64,000 nt of DNA. Source: Pannonibacter anstelovis. Lineage in GTDB: Bacteria; Pseudomonadota; Alphaproteobacteria; Rhizobiales; Stappiaceae. The notes beneath the pieces are model-generated. The model was not told where the DNA came from and did not search any database. It saw nothing but the letters and a program-made list of their open reading frames with translations. The position numbers were made by a program, and so were the translations under genes. The stretch is taken from the NCBI RefSeq assembly GCF_036881715.1, contig NZ_JBAKBF010000003.1:434001-498000 (forward strand), read 5' to 3'. Numbering within the stretch: the first letter of the stretch is position 1; every line of letters begins with the position of its first letter. Of the stretch, positions 28,564 to 36,800 are shown one piece after another.

Positions 28564-29064
28564 ATGAGCCTCGTTCAGGACATCGCGATTCTTCGGCAGA
28601 TTCCCATGTTGTCGGATTTTTCCGACGACCAGTTGCGCCTGCTTGCCTTCAGCGCAGAGGCCATGGATCTGATTTCAGGGTCCTTTGTCTTCGACGAGGG
28701 CGAGCGGGCCGACAGCGGCATCGTCATTGCCAAGGGTAATGTCAGCTTGCAGCGCAAGAGCACCCACGGCTTCATGGAAGTGGAAATGGCGGGTCCTGGC
28801 GTGCTGCTGGGCGAAACTGCGATGCTGGTGGAAACCCGCCGTCCCGCCCGTGCGGTCTGCATTGGCCCGGTGCGCGTCATCCGCATCCGCCGTGCCCTGT
28901 TCAAGCGCATGGTGCAGGAATTCCCGGAGCTTGCCCGCCGTCTCTTCGACAGCTACGCCGCGCGCTTCCAGACCACCGTCGCCGGTCTCGCCCCCATCGG
29001 CGAGAAAATGGCCGAGCTGAACACCATCATGGATGAGCTGAAGGCGCGCGTGAAAGGCGAATAG
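28564..29064 (+). CDS. Cyclic nucleotide-binding (CRP-like) domain protein without DNA-binding domain
   Basis: This 166-residue protein consists of a cNMP-binding beta-roll (about residues 15-130, with VFDEGERADSGIVIAKGNVSL and GPGVLLGETAMLVETRRPARAVC) and a C-terminal helix. It lacks a helix-turn-helix, so it is not a CRP-type transcription factor. It is probably co-transcribed with the response regulator. The start codon sits in the loop of a small stem (GAGGC-ATGA-GCCTC, 28559-28572). Confidence 0.82.
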   Translation: MSLVQDIAILRQIPMLSDFSDDQLRLLAFSAEAMDLISGSFVFDEGERADSGIVIAKGNVSLQRKSTHGFMEVEMAGPGVLLGETAMLVETRRPARAVCIGPVRVIRIRRALFKRMVQEFPELARRLFDSYAARFQTTVAGLAPIGEKMAELNTIMDELKARVKGE

Positions 29065-29067
29065 GCC

Positions 29068-29958
29068 TCACTGCCGCCGCCGTACCGGCTGCGGCAGCAG
29101 CCTTGCGCTGATCAGCGGCAGCAGCGCCGTGATCAGGCCTGCCAGCACTACCCACCAGGACGGACGTATATGTGCGGGCATGGTGAAGAGCTGCCAGTTG
29201 AAATTGGCGAGGAACACCCGCTCTGCCGGAACGCCTGTCGCAAGGTGATACCAGAGATATTCGATGCCTGCCGTTCCAAGCCCCGCCAACAGGCCAAGTC
29301 CCGCCAGCATCAGTGGTGAAGAGAGCGGCAGCTTCAGGCGCGCAGCCCCCCGGTAGATCATCACCAGCAGGAACAGCCCCGCCAGCAGGGTGGCCTGGCT
29401 CACATCCGATTTTGATTGCAGGAAATAGTGGAAAGCGGCCAGTGCGGCGGCCGGATATACCAGCTTGTGCAGCTTGTGCCAGCGCGGCCCCATACGGCGG
29501 ATGGCGCTGTCCGTCGAGGTCACTCCAAGCGCCACCATGGCCGCCAGCGCGGCGAAGCCGATGGTGAGATAGAAGCGCAGCACGATTTCGGAGGTGACGC
29601 GCCACAGGTCGAGGTTTTCGCGGATCACGTAGAGCAGCAGATGGGCAAGGCCATAAGCCAGAGCCGTGAGGCCCAGCATGCGGCGGATGCCTGCCAGCTT
29701 GCCCCAGCCGGTGATGCGCCGCAGCGGCGAGACGGCCAGCGTTGCCACGAGAAAGCGCATGGCCCAGTCGCCGCTGACAAAGACAAGCTGGCGCGCTGGT
29801 TCCGGCTGGATCAGCCCCATGGCAGCGCGGGTGAGATACCAGAGCGCCGGAGCGATGGCGATGAGGAAGACGGCAAGCTTCAGGCCCGACAGCCGCCCCT
29901 GCCGGTCTGTCCAGGGCAGGAACACCGCCACCGGGCGCAGGCCTGATACATTGCTCAT
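29068..29958 (-). CDS. msrQ: MsrQ/YedZ-type heme-binding membrane subunit
   Basis: This 296-residue integral membrane protein of the ferric-reductase-like transmembrane family carries electrons to the periplasmic methionine sulfoxide reductase MsrP. Typical YedZ features are present: LVFVSGDWAMRFLVATLAVSPLRRITG, YGLAHLLLYV, and the RMGPRWHKLHKLVYPAAALAAFHYFLQ block with heme-ligand histidines. It is about 80 residues longer than E. coli MsrQ because of two extra C-terminal transmembrane segments (about residues 215-237 and 268-288). No msrP gene is next to it. Confidence 0.85.
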   Translation of the reverse strand: MSNVSGLRPVAVFLPWTDRQGRLSGLKLAVFLIAIAPALWYLTRAAMGLIQPEPARQLVFVSGDWAMRFLVATLAVSPLRRITGWGKLAGIRRMLGLTALAYGLAHLLLYVIRENLDLWRVTSEIVLRFYLTIGFAALAAMVALGVTSTDSAIRRMGPRWHKLHKLVYPAAALAAFHYFLQSKSDVSQATLLAGLFLLVMIYRGAARLKLPLSSPLMLAGLGLLAGLGTAGIEYLWYHLATGVPAERVFLANFNWQLFTMPAHIRPSWWVVLAGLITALLPLISARLLPQPVRRRQ

Positions 29959-30053
29959 CTTGTCAACCGCTCCGGAAAATTCTCAGGCCACGTTCTAGCC
30001 TGTTTACGGAACACCTGCGCCTCAGGATTTTTCAAGCCTGCGTGAAAGGGGCC

Positions 30054-31334
30054 TTAGCCCTCCGGCTTGCGAACCAGCAGCTTGTCGACGCGGCGGCCAT
30101 CGAGGTCAAGGACTTCGAAGTGCCAGCCTTTTGCCGTGAAGGTTTCGCCAAGCGCAGGCAGATACTTGAGCGTGTCGAGGACAAAGCCCGCGACGGTCTC
30201 GTAGTCCGGGTCCGGATCCAGCGGAAAACCCATTTCGGCGGCGAATTCGTCCACGGGCATCCAGCCAGCGACCAGCCAGGAGCCATCTGCGCGCTGGACG
30301 ATGGCCGGTTCGGCTGCCGCCTCGTCTTCGAATGCGCCGGTCACGGCCTCCAGCACGTCACCGGGGGTGATGATGCCTTCGAAATGGCCGTATTCGTCAT
30401 AGACCAGCACCATGTGGGCAGGGGCCCTGCGCAGGGTTTCGATCGCGGCAAGCGCAGCTGTCCGGTCGGAGACGGCGGGTGCATGGCGCATCAGTGGTTC
30501 GATTTCCGCATCCGGTCTGTCCAGATAGGCCCCGAGCACATCCTTGACGGCCACAACGCCCAGGATTTCATCTGAGCTGCCGCAGCGCACGGGAAGGCGC
30601 GAGCGGACGGTTCGGCGGAGCTGGTTGCGGATCTCATCCGGACTGTCCTCAAGGTCGAGCACCTCAACGTCGCGGCGCGGCGTCATCAGCCCGCGCGCGG
30701 TGCGGTCGGCAAGACGCATGACGCCGGAAATCATCTCGGACTCCTCGTCCTCGATGACGCCCGCATTCTGTGCCTCGGCCAGAACCGTACGGATTTCCTC
30801 ATCCGTCACCGTTTCGCCTGCGCTGTCCTGCTGGCCCAGAAGCCGCAGCAGGCCACGGCCCGACCGGTCGAGCAGCCAGACCAGCGGCGCGGAAATCTTC
30901 GATAGCATCAGCATGGCGGGAGCCACACGGGCGGCAACGCTCTCCGGTGCGCGCAGGGCGATCTGTTTGGGCACCAATTCGCCCACGATCAGCGACATGT
31001 AGGTGATGGCCATGACCACCGAACCGACACCGAGCGCATCGGCCGCCGCAGGCGGCAGGCCCTGCGTCAGCAGCCAGCCGGACAGCCGCGCCCCCAGCGT
31101 TGCGCCGGAGAAGGCGCCCGACAGGACGCCAACCAGGGTAATGCCGATCTGCACGGTGGAGAGAAACCGCCCCGGATCTTCCGACAGGCGCAGGGCCACC
31201 GCAGCCCCCCGGCTTCCCTGATCCGACAGCAGCTTCAACCGCACGGGCCGGGACGAGACAACGGCAAGCTCCGACATGGCCAGAACGCCATTGAGCAGGG
31301 TGAGACAGACGACGATGGCAATTTCAAAATACAA
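30054..31334 (-). CDS. CNNM/CBS-domain (HlyC/CorC family) membrane protein
   Basis: This 426-residue protein has an N-terminal DUF21/CNNM transmembrane domain (about residues 1-185, MYFEIAIVVCLTLLNGVLAMSELAVVSSRPVRLKLL), two CBS domains (about 205-330), and a CorC_HlyC domain (about 345-425, RADGSWLVAGWMPVDEFAAEMG). The family is often annotated as hemolysin, but members act in magnesium/divalent-ion export or membrane integrity. That role is inferred from family knowledge. It is preceded by a small hairpin (31362-31378). Confidence 0.9.
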   Translation of the reverse strand: MYFEIAIVVCLTLLNGVLAMSELAVVSSRPVRLKLLSDQGSRGAAVALRLSEDPGRFLSTVQIGITLVGVLSGAFSGATLGARLSGWLLTQGLPPAAADALGVGSVVMAITYMSLIVGELVPKQIALRAPESVAARVAPAMLMLSKISAPLVWLLDRSGRGLLRLLGQQDSAGETVTDEEIRTVLAEAQNAGVIEDEESEMISGVMRLADRTARGLMTPRRDVEVLDLEDSPDEIRNQLRRTVRSRLPVRCGSSDEILGVVAVKDVLGAYLDRPDAEIEPLMRHAPAVSDRTAALAAIETLRRAPAHMVLVYDEYGHFEGIITPGDVLEAVTGAFEDEAAAEPAIVQRADGSWLVAGWMPVDEFAAEMGFPLDPDPDYETVAGFVLDTLKYLPALGETFTAKGWHFEVLDLDGRRVDKLLVRKPEG

Positions 31335-31442
31335 GGAAGCCGGTCCAGAATATCAAGGGACGCCCGCTTTATGCGGGCAACCTGCACGCAGTATATGGGT
31401 GAAGCGGCGGCGGACGGAAGTGGAGGCTTTGCCAAACGAATA

Positions 31443-31466
31443 AAGGCCGCCCTTGCGGACGGCCTT
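31443..31466 (-). terminator. Terminator downstream of leuD
   Basis: A 7-bp stem (AAGGCCG 31443-31449 with 31460-31466) is followed on the minus strand by a T-rich tract. It lies 29 bases past the leuD stop. Confidence 0.65.
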
Positions 31467-31494
31467 CCAGATCGTCTTGTCACGCCTTGCGCGA

Positions 31495-32100
31495 TTATGC
31501 CCAGGGGCGGCTTTCGGAGGTGGCGCCTTCGAAGCGGTCGATCGAGGGAGCCTTTTCCATGGTCAGGCCGATGTCGTCGAGGCCGTTCATCAGGCAATGC
31601 TTGCGGAACGGATCGATCTCGAAGGAGATCACGCCACCGTCCGGGCCGCGGATTTCCTGGGCTTCCAGGTCCACCGTCAGGGTGGAGTTGGCGCCGCGCG
31701 AGGCGTCATCCAGCAGCTTGCCGTGCTCTTCCTTGCTGACGACGACCGGCAGGATGCCGTTCTTGAAGCAGTTATTGTAGAAGATGTCGGCAAAGCTCGT
31801 GGAGATCACGCAGCGGATGCCGAAATCGAGCAGGGCCCAGGGGGCATGCTCACGGGAGGAGCCGCAGCCGAAGTTGTCGCCCGCCACAAGGATCGTCGCG
31901 TCCTTGTAGGACGGCTTGTTCAGCACGAATTCGGCGTTGTCCGAGCCATCCTCGTTGTAACGCAGCTCCGAGAACAGCGCGGTGCCGAGGCCGGTGCGCT
32001 TGATCGTCTTCAGATACTGCTTCGGGATGATCATGTCGGTGTCGATGTTGATGATCGGCAGGGGCGCCGCAACACCGGTGAGGGAGGTGAACTTCTGCAA
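31495..32100 (-). CDS. leuD: 3-isopropylmalate dehydratase small subunit
   Basis: This 201-residue swivel-domain subunit of isopropylmalate isomerase acts in leucine synthesis and works with LeuC, which is not in the window. The family blocks INIDTDMIIPKQYLKTIKRTGLG, GDNFGCGSSREHAPWAL and ISTSFADIFYNNCFKNGILP are intact. The start is a TTG at 32100, supported by GGAGAG six bases upstream. It lies 56 bases downstream of argC on the same strand. Confidence 0.97.
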   Translation of the reverse strand: MQKFTSLTGVAAPLPIINIDTDMIIPKQYLKTIKRTGLGTALFSELRYNEDGSDNAEFVLNKPSYKDATILVAGDNFGCGSSREHAPWALLDFGIRCVISTSFADIFYNNCFKNGILPVVVSKEEHGKLLDDASRGANSTLTVDLEAQEIRGPDGGVISFEIDPFRKHCLMNGLDDIGLTMEKAPSIDRFEGATSESRPWA

Positions 32101-32156
32101 GGCGGTCTCTCCAAAGGCTCTCTGAATGTCTTTGTTGTTCTTGTGCCCTGCCGCGG

Positions 32157-33107
32157 TCAGGCGGCAAGGCTTTCGGCCGGGTCTGCGCCCAGCATGATGT
32201 TGAGGTTCTGTACGGCAGCGCCCGAGGCGCCCTTGCCCAGATTGTCATAGACGGCGATGACCACGGCCTGTGCGCGGGCGTCATTGGCAAAGACATAGAC
32301 GCGCATCATGTTGGTGCCGTTGAGGGCCTGCGGGTTCAGCTCCGATGCCCGGTCGAGCGGCGACAGCGGGGCTACCTCGACAAAGCCCTTGGCCTGACCG
32401 GCAAAGTGATCGGCAATTGCCGCATGCAGCTCAGCGCCCGTGGGCACCTTCGGCAGGCGTGCCAGATTGAGCGGCACGCTGGTGATCATGCCCTTGTAGT
32501 AGTTGCCCACCGCCGGAACGAACAGCGGTGCGTCAGTCAGGCCCGAATAGGTCTTCATCTCCGGCAGATGCTTGTGGCCCAGCGCCAGCCCATAGGGCAG
32601 GAACACGTTGGCCGCATCGCCCTGCGCCTCATAGTCTGCGATCATCGACTTGCCGCCGCCGGAATAGCCGGAGATGCCGTTGACCGTGACGGGGAAGTCT
32701 GCCGGCACGAGCCCGGCTGCCACCAGCGGGCGCAGCGCGGCAATGACGCCCTGCGGCCAGCAGCCCGGATTGGAGACGAAACGGGCGGCGGCAATTGCCG
32801 CGCTCTGGCCCTTGTCCATCTCGGCAAAGCCATAGGTCCAGCCGTCCGCCACGCGATAGGCGGTGGAGGCGTCGATGACGCGGGTGGTGCCGTTGGTGAT
32901 CAGCGACACGCTTTCCTTCGCTGCATCGTCGGGCAGGCAGAGGATGGCCACATCGGCGCTGTTCAGCATGTCCGCGCGGGCGGACATGTCCTTGCGCTGG
33001 TCCGGGGCGATGGACAGCAGTTCGATGTCGCGGCGCACGGCGAGGCGCTCGCGGATCTGCAGACCCGTCGTGCCGGCTTCGCCATCAATGAAAATCCGCG
33101 CCACCAT
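32157..33107 (-). CDS. argC: N-acetyl-gamma-glutamyl-phosphate reductase (short type)
   Basis: This 316-residue enzyme carries out the NADPH-dependent third step of arginine synthesis. The N-terminus IFIDGEAGTTGLQIRERL binds the dinucleotide and the catalytic cysteine is C116 in VSNPGCWPQG. Length and N-terminus fit the type 2 AGPR common in Rhizobiales. It sits alone rather than in an arg operon. Confidence 0.96.
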   Translation of the reverse strand: MVARIFIDGEAGTTGLQIRERLAVRRDIELLSIAPDQRKDMSARADMLNSADVAILCLPDDAAKESVSLITNGTTRVIDASTAYRVADGWTYGFAEMDKGQSAAIAAARFVSNPGCWPQGVIAALRPLVAAGLVPADFPVTVNGISGYSGGGKSMIADYEAQGDAANVFLPYGLALGHKHLPEMKTYSGLTDAPLFVPAVGNYYKGMITSVPLNLARLPKVPTGAELHAAIADHFAGQAKGFVEVAPLSPLDRASELNPQALNGTNMMRVYVFANDARAQAVVIAVYDNLGKGASGAAVQNLNIMLGADPAESLAA

Positions 33108-33210
33108 TGCGCCCGCTCCCTCATTTGCAAGGACATAAGAATGGAGCGGGTTTTACACACATTCCGGCAGCCTGTCACGGGCAAGCGGGGCCTTCAGTCC
33201 GGCAACGTTC

Positions 33211-33780
33211 TCAACGGGCCATTGAGTGATACTCATCATTCGGGCGCATTTCGGTGGCCGCAGCCATGCGGTTGGACATGTTGTAGAACGCAGCAAGGGC
33301 GGCAATGTCCCAGATATCCCGGCCGGTAAAGCCCGCATCGCGCAGCGCCTGCCGGTCTGCCTCCACCACTTCTGCGGGGCGTTCGGTCAAGAGCACGGCG
33401 AAGTCCAGCATGGCCCGCTGCTTTGCCGTCAGATCCGCCACCCGGTAGTTCATCACCAGCATGTCGCCGAGCACCGGATCTCCGGACAGCTGGCGGACGG
33501 CGGCGCCATGGGCAGCGAGGCAATAGAAGCAGCGGTTTACGCTCGACACGGCCACGGCGATCATCTCCCGCTCCAGCTTGGAGAGGTTTGAGGGGCCCAG
33601 CATCAGATCGTTATACATGTCGGTGAAGGCGCGCAATTTTGTGTCGTTAAAGGCGTATGCGCGCAGCACATTTGGAATAAATCCTATTTTTTCCTCACAC
33701 TTTGCAAAGTATCCCTGCGTCGCTTCACTCAACTCGCCTTCGGCCGGCAAATTTAGCGCCATTACATCTTTGTTCGTCAT
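33211..33780 (-). CDS. AhpD-fold peroxidase-related protein
   Basis: This 189-residue protein of the carboxymuconolactone decarboxylase/AhpD superfamily has the redox motif C84-F-Y-C87-x3-H91 (RCFYCLAAHGAAV), matching the 'uncharacterised peroxidase-related enzyme' subgroup. A peroxide or radical-scavenging role is plausible but untested. ATG 33780 is chosen because GGGAGGA precedes it by 9 bases. It is divergent from the glutamate dehydrogenase gene with an 86-base shared promoter region, which contains a small hairpin (ATGCC/GGCAT near 33799-33819). Confidence 0.85.
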   Translation of the reverse strand: MTNKDVMALNLPAEGELSEATQGYFAKCEEKIGFIPNVLRAYAFNDTKLRAFTDMYNDLMLGPSNLSKLEREMIAVAVSSVNRCFYCLAAHGAAVRQLSGDPVLGDMLVMNYRVADLTAKQRAMLDFAVLLTERPAEVVEADRQALRDAGFTGRDIWDIAALAAFYNMSNRMAAATEMRPNDEYHSMAR

Positions 33781-33866
33781 TTTAGTGAATCCTCCCAGAT
33801 GCCATTTTTTAAGCGGCATTGGCAGCCTAGCATGCCGCCGCTGATTCGCGGGTCAGGAGGACAGAG

Positions 33867-36800
33867 ATGGCGCAGGCACGGGAAATCCAGAAGGCAAAGC
33901 TCATTGAAGAGGTGAGCAAAATTCTGACGTCAAAGGCGGAGACGGCAGGGTCCGGCCTCGCGGATTTTGCAGCTGAACTTTACCAGCAGGGTGCTGCAGA
34001 AGATCTTGTCGCCTATTCTGCGGACGAGCTGGCTGCTTTCGCGCGTGCAGCGTTCCACGACTTCAGCTTGCATCCTAAGGGCACCAGCCGGATCAGTGTG
34101 GCGAACCCTTCCTTCAAGACCAAGGGCAAGATGGCCGGTGAGGTGACGGTCATCGAACTGGTCAATGACAACATGCCCTTCCTGGTGGATTCGGTCATGG
34201 CCGAGCTGCATGACAGCAAGCTGACCGTCCATCTGGTGCTGCACCCGATTTACAATGTGGAGCGTGGGGCGCAGGGCGAGCTTGTATCCTTCAGCGGCCA
34301 CCAGGGCGGGGCTGCGCGGGAAGACCATCAGGAAAGCGTGATCCACATCCACGTCAGCCGTATTGCCAGCGATGAGGCCCGGCAGGGACTGGAACAGCGC
34401 CTGACGCGCATCATGGATGACGTGCGCGCAGCCGTCGTCGACTGGAAGGCCATGCGCAAGCGCCTGACCAAGGCGGTGAACACCTACAAGACCGCGCAGG
34501 CTGACGGCTCCAGCAACGAGCTGTGGGAAGCGATCCAGTTTCTTGAGTGGATGGCCGATGACAATTTCATTTTCCTCGGCATGCGCGAATACACGTTTGA
34601 TGGCGGCGCGGGCGAGGGAGAACTGACACCCGTGGACAGCACCGGCCTCGGGCTTCTGGCTGATCCGGACATGCGCGTCCTGCGAAGGGGCGGCGAGTTC
34701 GTGCAGATCACTCCGGAGATCCGCGAGTTCCTGATGCGTCCGGACCCGCTGATCATCGCCAAGGCCAATGTGAAGAGCCGCGTGCACCGGCGTGTCTATA
34801 TGGACTATGTTGGTACCAAGATGTTTGACGCCTCCGGCAAGATGACCGGCGAGCTGCGCATCGTCGGCCTGTTTGCCTCCACGGCCTATAACGAGCCGAC
34901 AGGCACGATTCCGTTCCTGCGGCGTAAGGTGAGCAATGTGCTGGCGAAGGCGGGCTTTGATTCCGACAGCCACTCGGGCCGCGCCCTCACCAACGTGATG
35001 GAAACCTTCCCGCGCGACGAGCTGTTCCAGATCGATCACGAAACGCTCTACGATTTCGCCATGGCGATCCTGCAGCTGGATGAGCGCCCGCGCATTCGCG
35101 TGCTGGCCCGGCCGGAGAAGTTCGACCGTTATGTCTCGATCCTCTGCTATGTGCCGCGTGACCGCTACACCACGGAAGTGCGTCTCAATATCGGCACCTA
35201 TTTTGCCCATGTCTTCGATGGCCACCTGTCTGCCTGGTATGTGACCTATCCGGAGGGGCCTCTGGCGCGTGTGCATTTCATCATCGGCCGCTCCAGCGGC
35301 AAGACGCCGTCCGTGGCGCAGGACGAGTTGGAAAAGTCCGTTGCCTCCATCATCCGCACCTGGCCGGACGGACTGATGGATGCCTTCAAGGAAAACTTCA
35401 GCCCGGAAGTGGCCGAGCGGTTGTCGGACCGCTATGCGCTTGCCTTCCATGGTGGCTACAAGGAAGTCTACAACGCAGAGAATGCGCTGGCAGACGTCCA
35501 GAAGATCGAGAGCCTGTCGGAGGACCGCCAGACCACGATCACCTTCTTCCGCAGCTCCGGTGCGCCGGACACACGCCTGTCGCTGAAGGTGTTCCATCTG
35601 GAAGCCCCGATTCCGCTGTCGGCCCGCGTGCCGCTGCTGGAGAATATGGGTTTCAAGGTCATCAACGAGCGCACCTACCGGATCACGCCGGAAGGCATGC
35701 CCTTCTGCTACCTGCATGAAATGACGCTGGAAGCGGCCAAGGGCGGCAGCATCGAGCTTTCGTCCGATCTCAAGGGCCGTCTTGAGGCCCTGTTCATGGC
35801 CGTGTGGCTGGGGCAGGCAGAAAGCGACGGCTACAACGCGCTGGTGCTGACGGCGAACCTCGGCTGGCGGGACATCGCCATGGTCCGAGCCCTGTCGAAA
35901 TACCTGCGCCAGGTGGGCATCCGCTATTCCGAAGACTACATGTGGACCACGCTCAACAACTATCCGGTCATTGCCGCCAAGCTGGTCGAACTGTTCCACG
36001 TGCGCTTCAACCCGGCGCTCAGCGAGGCAGACCGCACGCTCAATGCGGCGCGGATCGAGAACGAGCTGTCGTCCGAGTTCGACGCGGTTGTCAGCCTGGA
36101 CGATGACCGCATCCTGCGGCGCTTCCAGAATGTCATCGATGCCATCCTGCGCACCAATTTCTTCCAGCTGGATGCGGACGGAAAGCCGAAGCCGACCTTC
36201 GCCTTCAAGATCGACTCGCGCCGTATCGACGACATGCCGCAGCCCAAGCCCTTCCGGGAGATTTCGGTCTACAGCCCCCGTGTCGAAGGCGTGCATCTGC
36301 GCTTCGGCAAGGTGGCGCGCGGCGGCCTGCGCTGGTCCGACCGGCCGCAGGACTTCCGCACCGAAGTGCTGGGCCTTGTGAAGGCGCAGCAGGTGAAGAA
36401 TGCGGTGATCGTGCCGGTGGGCTCCAAGGGCGGCTTTGTGCCCAAGCGCCTGCCTGCGGGCGGTGACCGCGAGGCCGTGTTTGCCGAAGGCACGGAGGCC
36501 TACAAGATCTTCGTCAGCTCGCTGCTGGATGTGACCGACAACCTCAAGGGTGACCAGATCCTGCCGCCGCTGGAGGTGGTGCGCCATGACGGGGACGATC
36601 CCTATCTGGTGGTGGCCGCCGACAAGGGCACGGCAACCTTCTCCGACACGGCCAATGGCATCTCGACGAGCCGGGATTTCTGGCTGGGTGATGCCTTCGC
36701 CTCGGGCGGTTCGGCAGGTTATGACCACAAGAAGATGGGCATCACCGCACGCGGCGCCTGGGAGGCGGTGAAGCGCCATTTCCGCGAGATGAACCGCGAT

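Noticed and set aside
33930..36779. 949-codon minus-strand open frame opposite the glutamate dehydrogenase gene
   Set aside because: Same antisense artefact: the opposite strand is a full NAD-GDH with intact motifs.
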